This document shows positions 6,591-12,217 of a stretch of 12,217 bases of DNA, piece after piece. The stretch comes from Bacteroidota bacterium (GTDB lineage: Bacteria > Bacteroidota > Bacteroidia > NS11-12g > UBA955), in assembly GCA_030836345.1 (NCBI GenBank), contig JAURQA010000155.1, forward strand, positions 1 to 12,217, in the 5' to 3' direction. The position numbers and the translations under genes were made by a program. How positions within the stretch are numbered: position 1 is the first letter of the stretch; each line of letters opens with the position of its first letter. The notes under the pieces are model-generated. The model was not told the DNA's origin. It saw only the letters and a program-made list of their open reading frames with translations, and did not search any database.

Positions 6591-9161
6591 ATGTCCCAGT
6601 ACAATTTTAAATCAATAGAACAGAAATGGCAGGCCCAATGGATAAAGGATGATCTTTATCGTGTGGAAGAAGACGAGAGCAAACCAAAATTTTATTCGCT
6701 CGATATGTTTCCATATCCAAGCGGAGCAGGATTGCATGTAGGGCACCCATTAGGATATATTGCTAGTGATATTGTGAGTCGCTACAAACGATTAAACGGA
6801 CATAATGTTTTGCATCCCATGGGCTACGATGCTTTTGGATTGCCCGCCGAGCAATATGCTATACAAACAGGGCAGCATCCAGCCATCACTACCGAAGCAA
6901 ATGTTAAACGCTTTAGAGAGCAGTTGGATCGCATAGGATTTAGTTATGATTGGACGAGAGAAGTAAAAACCTGCGAACCCAAATATTACCACTGGACACA
7001 ATGGATTTTTTCAAGACTATTTGAGCATTATTATAACAAGGACGAACATAAAGCAAAGTCCATTCAAAGCCTGATAGATGTGTTTGAACGAGAAGGGAAC
7101 AATGCGATTCATGCGCACACATCGCAAGAAGAATTATTTACGGCAGATCAATGGATCTCCTTTGATGAGCGAAATAAATCAGATGTTTTAAATAGGTATC
7201 GACTCGCTTTTGTAGATGAAACTACCGTTAACTGGTGCGAAGAAATGGGAACTGTTTTAGCCAACGAAGAAGTAGTCAATGGCCTAAGTGAAAGGGGAGG
7301 ATACCCAGTCATTCGAAAGCAAATGAGACAATGGAGTTTGAGAATTACGGCCTATGCCGATCGCTTATTAGAAGGATTAAACACTTTAGATTGGACCGAT
7401 TCCATTAAAGAAATTCAACGAAACTGGATTGGGAAAAGCGAAGGAGCCGAAATCGAATTCAAAAGCACAGATGGAAATCTGAATTTTAGTGTGTTCACCA
7501 CCCGGCCAGATACGGTTTTTGGAGCTACATTTATGGTTTTAGCTCCCGAATACGAAGGGTTAGAAAACCTCTGTTCAGCCGAGCAAAAAGAGGAGGCCGT
7601 ACACTATGCCAATGCCGCCAGGAATAGAAGTGAAATAGAGCGAATGGCCTCCACCGAAAAAACAGGAGTGTATACAGGCCGTTCCGTAATCAATCCCTTT
7701 ACAAACAAAGAGATTCCAGTCTGGGTAAGCGATTACGTCTTGGGAGGCTATGGAACAGGAGCCATTATGGCTGTGCCAGCACATGACGATAGAGATTTTG
7801 AGTTTGCAAGAGCATTTGACCTCTCCATTATTCCGGTTGTTAAACCCCTTCAAGGAGAGCTTCCTGAAAAATTAGAAGAAGCATTTTCAGCCAAAGAAGG
7901 TATTGCAATAAATAGTGCCGAGCTAAATGGTATGCATGTGAAAGAAGCCGTAGAAAAAGCCATTGCACTTATTGAATTAAAAGGAATAGGCTCCAAGAAA
8001 ATTAATTATAAGCTGCGCGATGCAGGTTTTGGAAGGCAGCGGTATTGGGGAGAACCTATACCTATCATTTATAATGAGAATGGAATACCCACGTTAGAAT
8101 CTAATTTGCCATTGGAATTACCAAAAGTAGAAAGTTACAAGCCCGCAGGAACAGGGCAAAGCCCGCTGGCAGCAGTAAGCGATTGGGTAAACACATCCAA
8201 AGGAACGAGAGAAACCGATACCATGCCCGGTTGGGCTGGAAGTTCATGGTATTTTTTGAGGTATATGGATTCCAATAACTCAGAAGGCATTGCCAGTCCT
8301 GAAAAATTAAACTACTGGAATCAAGTAGATCTATACTTGGGCGGAAGTGAACATGCGACTGGCCATTTATTATACAGTCGTTTTTGGACAAAATTCTTGC
8401 ACGATATCGGTATTATTTCTTGGGATGAACCCTTTAAAAAATTGGTTAACCAGGGAATGATAGGAGGTGAAGATGGCCAGAAAATGAGTAAACGCTGGGG
8501 AAATGTGGTAAACCCCGATGATATTTGCGACGCGTATGGAGCAGATACCCTGCGCCTCTATGAAATGTTCTTGGGACCATTAACTGATTCAAAACCTTGG
8601 AATACACAGGGAATAGAAGGAGTGAGCCGATTTTTAGCCAAATTTTGGCGATTGTTCCATCAAGGAGAAGCCTTTAATATAGATGAAGCAGCAGCCAGCA
8701 AAGAGGAGTTAAAAATACTACACAAAACCATCAAAAAAGTAAGCCATGACATTGAAAACATGAGTTTTAACACCTCTGTTTCGGCATTTATGGTCGCTAC
8801 CAACGAATTGGGAAATCTAAAATGCACGAAAAGAGAAATTCTTGAGCCTCTACTTATTCTCTTAGCGCCTTTTGCTCCGCATATAACCGAGGAGCTTTGG
8901 ATTTTGTGTAGCAAGGACTCATCCGTTCACACCGCAGACTGGCCAATGCATGAAGAGCATTACTTGGTAGAAAGCAGCTTTAATTATCCCATAAGTATTA
9001 ATGGTAAAACAAGAACCAACATGGAGTTTCCCTTAGATGCAGATCGAGCGGATATGGAAAAAGAGATACTGGCCAATGAAACCGTTCAGAAATGGATGGA
9101 AGGAAAAAGCCCTAAAAAAGTAATTATCGTACCTGGTCGAATCGTGAACGTAGTTATTTAA
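6591..9161 (+). CDS. leuS: Leucyl-tRNA synthetase, Bacteroidota type
   Basis: Class I aminoacyl-tRNA synthetase charging tRNA-Leu, cytosolic, 856 residues from this ATG. Visible are the HIGH-type motif in PYPSGAGLHVGH (41-52), the CP1 editing domain with TTRPDT (303-308) and YGTGAIMAVPAHDDRD (387-402), the FGRQRYWGEPIP catalytic segment, the GSEHATGHLLYSRFW strand, and KMSKR (631-635) followed by WGNVVNPDD. An anticodon-binding region and a C-terminal domain end at IVPGRIVNVVI. An insertion of roughly 50-60 residues (from about HYYNKDEHKAKS to NRYRLAF) precedes VNWCEEMGTVLANE, and the following loop has no cysteines for a zinc site. The frame extends to a TTG four codons upstream, but the ATG gives the family's usual start (MxxYNFxxIExKWQ). 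It is followed by a separate terminator and then fabD. Confidence 0.97.
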   Translation: MSQYNFKSIEQKWQAQWIKDDLYRVEEDESKPKFYSLDMFPYPSGAGLHVGHPLGYIASDIVSRYKRLNGHNVLHPMGYDAFGLPAEQYAIQTGQHPAITTEANVKRFREQLDRIGFSYDWTREVKTCEPKYYHWTQWIFSRLFEHYYNKDEHKAKSIQSLIDVFEREGNNAIHAHTSQEELFTADQWISFDERNKSDVLNRYRLAFVDETTVNWCEEMGTVLANEEVVNGLSERGGYPVIRKQMRQWSLRITAYADRLLEGLNTLDWTDSIKEIQRNWIGKSEGAEIEFKSTDGNLNFSVFTTRPDTVFGATFMVLAPEYEGLENLCSAEQKEEAVHYANAARNRSEIERMASTEKTGVYTGRSVINPFTNKEIPVWVSDYVLGGYGTGAIMAVPAHDDRDFEFARAFDLSIIPVVKPLQGELPEKLEEAFSAKEGIAINSAELNGMHVKEAVEKAIALIELKGIGSKKINYKLRDAGFGRQRYWGEPIPIIYNENGIPTLESNLPLELPKVESYKPAGTGQSPLAAVSDWVNTSKGTRETDTMPGWAGSSWYFLRYMDSNNSEGIASPEKLNYWNQVDLYLGGSEHATGHLLYSRFWTKFLHDIGIISWDEPFKKLVNQGMIGGEDGQKMSKRWGNVVNPDDICDAYGADTLRLYEMFLGPLTDSKPWNTQGIEGVSRFLAKFWRLFHQGEAFNIDEAAASKEELKILHKTIKKVSHDIENMSFNTSVSAFMVATNELGNLKCTKREILEPLLILLAPFAPHITEELWILCSKDSSVHTADWPMHEEHYLVESSFNYPISINGKTRTNMEFPLDADRADMEKEILANETVQKWMEGKSPKKVIIVPGRIVNVVI

Positions 9162-9224
9162 GAGGTATCAAGCTAAACAATGTTTTGGATAGAAGCCCTT
9201 GAATAGAAGGGTGTAATCTCTAGG

Positions 9225-9248
9225 AAATGAATTTTATTCATTTTTTTT
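9225..9248 (+). terminator. Probable leuS terminator (AT-rich hairpin plus T-run)
   Basis: aaatgaa (9225-9231) pairs perfectly with ttcattt (9237-9243) around a 5-base loop, with T continuing to 9248. The 7-bp stem contains one G-C pair, so it is weak, but the form and its position 63 bases after the leuS stop fit a factor-independent terminator. Confidence 0.4.
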
Positions 9249-9281
9249 AGATGAACAGTGAAGGTTATTTTATTTTTTGTG

Positions 9282-9289
9282 TAGGTTTG
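9282..9289 (+). promoter_or_regulatory. Candidate -7 box of fabD, TAGGTTTG
   Basis: Exact TAnnTTTG match that ends 4 bases before the ATG at 9294-9296. If the start of transcription lies at the usual distance, the mRNA begins at or beside the A of the ATG. No matching TTG upstream. Confidence 0.5.
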
Positions 9290-9293
9290 CCCC

Positions 9294-10175
9294 ATGAGCA
9301 AAACAGCTTTTGTATTCCCTGGTCAAGGGTCGCAATTTATTGGAATGGGCAAGGACTTGTACGACAGTTCTTCCCAGTGTAAAGAGTTATTTGAACAAGC
9401 CAATGACATCCTTGGCTTCAGAATTACAGACATTATGTTCAACGGAGCAGATGAAGAGTTGCGCAGAACAGATGTGACGCAACCCGCCATATTCTTGCAC
9501 AGCGTTATTCTTGCATTAAGTAAAGGAGCCGATTTTACTCCTGATATGGTTGCAGGTCATAGTCTTGGTGAATTTTCTGCACTTGTTGCCAATCGTTCCA
9601 TCTCATTTGAAGACGGACTTAAACTCGTTTCAGCCAGAGCTAGAGCCATGCAAGAAGCATGCGAATTAGAGCCCGGTACCATGGCGGCAGTATTGGCATT
9701 AGACGATGCCATTGTTGAAGAAAAATGTGTAGAAATAGACGGTATTGTGGTACCTGCAAATTATAACTGTCCCGGGCAATTGGTGATTTCAGGGGCTGTA
9801 GAAGCCATTCACTTAGCCTGTGATGTAATGAAAGAAGCGGGAGCTAAAAGAGCTTTAGTATTGCCAGTGGGAGGAGCATTTCATTCTCCATTAATGGAGC
9901 CAGCCAGAACCAAACTAGCTGCAGCAATTGAAGAAACCACATTTAATGTACCTATATGCCCAGTATATCAAAACGTAAGTGCATCTGCCGAAAGCGATAG
10001 CACAGAAATCAAGAAAAACCTTGTAGCTCAACTAATAGCACCTGTGAAGTGGACTCAAAGTGTACAATCCATGATATCGGATAGTGCTGCTTTATTTATA
10101 GAAGTTGGACCAGGAAAAGTACTACAAGGTCTAGTTAAGAAAATTTCAAGAGAAACAGAAGTCGCGGCGCTTTAA
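9294..10175 (+). CDS. fabD: Malonyl-CoA:ACP transacylase
   Basis: Transfers malonyl from CoA to acyl carrier protein for type II fatty-acid synthesis in the cytosol. At 293 residues it has full family length. The sequence shows FPGQGSQ (8-14) at the N-terminus, the nucleophile elbow GHSLGEFSA (88-96) with catalytic S90, the conserved arginine region SARARAMQ (113-120), and the catalytic histidine H197 in GGAFHSPLM (193-201). The small ferredoxin-like subdomain lies between them (about 127-190), and the VGPGKVLQGLVKKI end is typical. It stands alone, with its own -7 box and a strong hairpin terminator after it, and with no other fab genes adjacent. Codon use looks like leuS and unlike the AT-rich sugar genes. 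Assignment by motifs is very secure. Confidence 0.97.
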   Translation: MSKTAFVFPGQGSQFIGMGKDLYDSSSQCKELFEQANDILGFRITDIMFNGADEELRRTDVTQPAIFLHSVILALSKGADFTPDMVAGHSLGEFSALVANRSISFEDGLKLVSARARAMQEACELEPGTMAAVLALDDAIVEEKCVEIDGIVVPANYNCPGQLVISGAVEAIHLACDVMKEAGAKRALVLPVGGAFHSPLMEPARTKLAAAIEETTFNVPICPVYQNVSASAESDSTEIKKNLVAQLIAPVKWTQSVQSMISDSAALFIEVGPGKVLQGLVKKISRETEVAAL

Positions 10176-10203
10176 AAGCAATTCTTAAAAAAGTAAAGCA
10201 TAA

Positions 10204-10237
10204 AAAAAGCCCTGGGTTCTAAAACTCAGGGCTTTTT
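10204..10237. terminator. Strong bidirectional terminator between fabD and the T9SS protein gene
   Basis: aaaaagccctgggtt (10204-10218) pairs with aactcagggcttttt (10223-10237), 15 bp with one G-U wobble and a 4-base loop. It has T-runs on both strands, so it can serve the fabD transcript (stop at 10175) and the convergent gene (stop at 10254). Confidence 0.9.
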
Positions 10238-10253
10238 CTATGCTTGAAAAATA

Positions 10254-10994
10254 TTAGTTTTTCATTATTTTGGTGGAATATATCTCAGAACCATTCACAA
10301 TTTTGAGAATATAAACTCCACCTGCGAGGCCGCTTACATCTATTTTTTCAATAGATCCAACCATCGTTGAGGTAGAGATTTCTTTTCCTTGTATATCAAA
10401 TAAGGACACCACGGGGTTCGCATTAACATGCTTCACTAGAACATCAACGGTTACAAATTTATCTGCAACTGTTGGGTATACATTTATTGAACTAGCTTCA
10501 ATATCCTGAACACTTACACCGAAACCTCCAACCATTTTCCAAACCATGTCTATAGTCTTGGTGTCGTTCGCAGTCGTTCCATCAGTAATGCCTCTTGCTG
10601 CATTAAGAATTCTGCTAAAAACAGAATATTTTGCATCAAAGCTGCGCGTTGCACCTATATTTAATCTACTACTGAAAGATCTTTGAAGGGTATCTCCTGG
10701 TCCCATATCTTTATTTAAGACAAAGAAAAATACGTTTCCATTTGGAATAGCCACAAGAGTAGTACCTGCTGTATTTTTAATAACCATTTGGTAAATCACC
10801 GTATCACCTACTAAGGCAGAATCTGTTCCGTTGTTTTTAAGAACAAAATTAGTGGTAAGCATTGTGCTTCCATCTGCTGCTGTTTGCAATTCAGTAGGAG
10901 CTGATATTTCATCAACACTCCAGTCAATGTTTACTTGGCCGTAGCCAAAACTTAGGGCTCCAAGAGCCATTGTTAAAAGTAGATTTTTTTTCAT
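10254..10994 (-). CDS. Secreted protein with type IX secretion C-terminal sorting domain
   Basis: Exported protein of 246 residues, predicted to reach the periplasm by Sec and then the cell surface or medium by the type IX (Por) system. The N-terminus MKKNLLLTMALGALSFGYGQ is a signal peptide with likely cleavage after Q20. Residues 25-160 form a beta-rich region (alternating hydrophobic strands, NNGTDSALVGDTVIYQMVIKN at 54-74) that looks like an immunoglobulin-type or CARDB-like fold, though I do not recognise a named family. The Por sorting domain is clear: INVYPTVADKF (170-180), LFDIQGKEI (198-206), IDVSGLAGGVYILKI (218-232) and the short lysine-rich end KIMKN (242-246). It converges on fabD through a shared terminator and is divergent from the PspC-like gene. 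The cargo function is unknown. Confidence 0.88.
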   Translation of the reverse strand: MKKNLLLTMALGALSFGYGQVNIDWSVDEISAPTELQTAADGSTMLTTNFVLKNNGTDSALVGDTVIYQMVIKNTAGTTLVAIPNGNVFFFVLNKDMGPGDTLQRSFSSRLNIGATRSFDAKYSVFSRILNAARGITDGTTANDTKTIDMVWKMVGGFGVSVQDIEASSINVYPTVADKFVTVDVLVKHVNANPVVSLFDIQGKEISTSTMVGSIEKIDVSGLAGGVYILKIVNGSEIYSTKIMKN

Positions 10995-11020
10995 TTCTTT
11001 ACTTTTGTATGCTTTCTAAT

Positions 11021-11028
11021 CAAAGGTA
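11021..11028 (-). promoter_or_regulatory. Candidate -7 box of the T9SS protein gene, TACCTTTG
   Basis: Exact TAnnTTTG match on the minus strand, 26 bases upstream of the ATG at 10992-10994. The intervening leader is A-rich just before the start (aaagtaaagaa), as is usual for Bacteroidota translation starts. It has the longest leader of the nine. Confidence 0.5.
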
Positions 11029-11039
11029 CAAAAAAACGG

Positions 11040-11071
11040 TTGTTTTATTGGAGTCTTTTTTATTAAGTTTG
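11040..11071 (+). promoter_or_regulatory. Promoter of the PspC-domain gene, TTG-N21-TAAGTTTG
   Basis: TTG at 11040-11042 and an exact -7 box TAAGTTTG at 11064-11071 with a 21-base spacer match the Flavobacterium-type consensus. The box ends 6 bases before the ATG at 11078, so the leader should be minimal. Confidence 0.7.
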
Positions 11072-11077
11072 TGTAAA

Positions 11078-11296
11078 ATGCCGACTTTTAAGTATGAGAT
11101 AGAAAAAAAATTATTTGGCGTTTGTTCCTACATCGGTTCAAAAATGGGTATCAAAACTCACCGGGTGCGTCTATATTTTATTTATACCTCCTGCCTCACT
11201 CTGGGTTCGCCTCTCATTTTATATTTAATTGCCGCTTTTTGGCTGAACATTAGAAAATATACCCGAGAGCGTAAAAATAGCTTTCTTGAACTTTAA
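11078..11296 (+). CDS. Small PspC-domain membrane protein
   Basis: 72-residue protein with the layout of a PspC (phage-shock protein C) domain: a short charged start, then LFGVCSYIGSKMGIKTHRVR (residues 12-31), then two close hydrophobic stretches (about 32-41 and 44-57, with a GSP turn at 43-45) and a basic tail. PspC proteins sit in the inner membrane and take part in envelope-stress responses; stand-alone short copies are common in Flavobacteriales, and their role there is not established. The frame extends upstream to 10970, but that would overlap the divergent T9SS gene and its promoter. The ATG at 11078 follows a full promoter and starts the conserved part. Its stop codon overlaps the stop of the convergent DUF6029-like gene. 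Confidence 0.75.
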   Translation: MPTFKYEIEKKLFGVCSYIGSKMGIKTHRVRLYFIYTSCLTLGSPLILYLIAAFWLNIRKYTRERKNSFLEL

Positions 11297-12217
11297 AAAT
11301 TGCTATTCATAGTAAACCGAACCCCGCTAAATGCAGGTTCCACTCGGCAAATTCCACCGCTGCAGTTCACACCTGCCTGTTGCTTTAGATAAGCCAAGCT
11401 AAATATATTTTTACCTGAATTATAACTTGCAAATACACTGGGATAATGTAAAATTTCATCTGTAATATTCATGTTATCATATCGGTGTGGAGCATAATTA
11501 ACCATGTCTCCAACGGCTACAGTAAAGTTAGAATTAAAACTAAATTCAGTAATTATATTCGCAAAGGATCCTTGATCCCTATCGGTATTTAACACCTGTA
11601 CCTCAAGACGTATGTTTTTAGAAGGGCGCTTGCGTCCATTCTTTTTTCGTTTAGAAGGCCTAATCTTTACATTAAGTTCTCCAAATGGGGTAAACGTTTG
11701 CACATTGTCATAATCTACCTCTTGCTCATAAACAGCCTGGTTGTATTCTATGCTTTGAAGGCCAAGTTTGAGCTTAATGTTTTTATTTATTTTTTGAATC
11801 ACCTGACCGTTCAGTTCGCGAAATAAAAGCTGCGGAGAACCATTGACTCCATTAGCATCGGCACTTTGAACGTAACTTCCATTTAAATTGATCTTAGTTT
11901 TCTTATTTGGCTTAATATCAATTTCAGCCTGAATCCCATTTTCTCCAATTTCCTGTGCTGGCGCATTGTACCTCGCCAAAAGTCTATAGGTATTTTGTTT
12001 TGTTAAACTCGGCATGTATGAAACCAATCCATTTAATAATTGTTCAGAAGGGCTGGTTTTGATAACAAAATGGTCCATATGTCTGGCCTGAATATTTATA
12101 CCTATGCTCGCTTTATCTCTTGCTTTTCCTTTTTTTGTTCCTCTTCTATACGTTCCCATATTAATTCCAGATTTTCCCCAGCCAATAGCACCATAAAGGA
12201 TTTGACCTTCTTTATTC
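11293..12217 (-). CDS. DUF6029-like outer-membrane beta-barrel protein (N-terminus beyond the window)
   Basis: 307 C-terminal residues are visible, open to the right edge, so the start lies outside; the ATG at 12157 is internal, because the frame continues upstream with barrel-like sequence (GAIGWGKSGINMG). The protein is a run of alternating polar/hydrophobic strands (INIQARHMDHFVIK, AEIDIKPNKKTKINLNGSYV, NIRLEVQVLNT) with short turns, and it ends in phenylalanine, the usual last residue of outer-membrane barrels. Close to the end is a CSGGICRVEPAFSGVRF segment with two cysteines four residues apart, which I associate with DUF6029 proteins of Bacteroidota. The function of that family is not known. 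A basic loop (about RPSKRKKNGRKRPSK) is likely extracellular or periplasmic. Barrel nature is fairly sure; the DUF assignment is from memory of the family's pattern. Confidence 0.65.
   Translation of the reverse strand, partial: NKEGQILYGAIGWGKSGINMGTYRRGTKKGKARDKASIGINIQARHMDHFVIKTSPSEQLLNGLVSYMPSLTKQNTYRLLARYNAPAQEIGENGIQAEIDIKPNKKTKINLNGSYVQSADANGVNGSPQLLFRELNGQVIQKINKNIKLKLGLQSIEYNQAVYEQEVDYDNVQTFTPFGELNVKIRPSKRKKNGRKRPSKNIRLEVQVLNTDRDQGSFANIITEFSFNSNFTVAVGDMVNYAPHRYDNMNITDEILHYPSVFASYNSGKNIFSLAYLKQQAGVNCSGGICRVEPAFSGVRFTMNSNF

Noticed and set aside
7575..8391. Minus-strand open frames within leuS
   Set aside because: Antisense shadows of conserved LeuRS sequence.
8481..8495. KMSKR instead of KMSKS as a sign of an inactive LeuRS
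   Set aside because: The catalytic lysines of the motif are kept, R at the last position is tolerated in this family, and all other motifs are intact.
9196..9211. CCCTT/AAGGG hairpin after leuS
   Set aside because: Only a 5-bp stem with no T-run; the hairpin at 9225-9248 is the better terminator candidate.
10970..11077. Longer start for the PspC-like protein
   Set aside because: The extra 36 residues overlap the start of the divergent T9SS gene and both promoters, and add an unrelated hydrophobic stretch.
1..12217. tRNA, rRNA, CRISPR arrays, insertion sequences, riboswitches
   Set aside because: I looked for cloverleaf ends, regularly spaced repeats, transposase motifs and terminal inverted repeats and saw none.

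Overview
The window looks like a chromosomal segment of a low-GC member of the Bacteroidota, most likely the Flavobacteriales. Three things support this. A secreted protein carries a type IX secretion (Por) C-terminal sorting domain. Nearly every gene start is preceded by the Bacteroidota -7 promoter box TAnnTTTG, with no Shine-Dalgarno sequence. The adenylate kinase, leucyl-tRNA synthetase and DUF6029-like proteins are of Bacteroidota type. No species is claimed.

Layout. Positions 1-493 (-) hold the N-terminal 164 residues of adenylate kinase (adk), cut by the window edge. Positions 578-6538 are a surface-polysaccharide block. It contains an ATP-grasp ligase (-), a GT4-like glycosyltransferase (+), a Wzx-like flippase (-), and a two-gene operon of a SAM methyltransferase and a second GT4 glycosyltransferase (+). 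The gene order has two divergent gaps (1601-1653 and 4335-4594) and one nearly touching convergent pair (2799/2802). Positions 6591-9161 are leuS and 9294-10175 fabD, both housekeeping (+). A bidirectional hairpin terminator separates fabD from a convergent T9SS cargo protein (10254-10994, -). That gene is divergent from a 72-residue PspC-domain protein (11078-11296, +), whose stop codon overlaps that of the last gene, a DUF6029-like outer-membrane barrel protein (11293-12217, -, N-terminus outside the window).

How the genes work together. The block between adk and leuS has the parts expected of O-antigen or capsule assembly: two cytoplasmic sugar transferases, a methyltransferase that may modify or cap the glycan, an ATP-dependent ligase that may attach an amino acid or similar group, and a flippase to move the lipid-linked unit across the inner membrane. 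No polymerase, nucleotide-sugar synthesis gene or initiating transferase is in view, so the pathway must be completed elsewhere. The right-hand part combines translation, fatty-acid initiation and cell-envelope proteins without an obvious common pathway.

I did not find a convincing new multi-gene system. The most distinctive signal is regulatory. Nine of the ten genes whose starts are visible have a TAnnTTTG(C) box (one with a single mismatch) just upstream of the start codon. In five or six cases it is so close (4-6 bases) that the mRNA would be leaderless. The second point of interest is the 260-base divergent gap at 4335-4594, which holds two hairpins and a possible C-terminal gene remnant.
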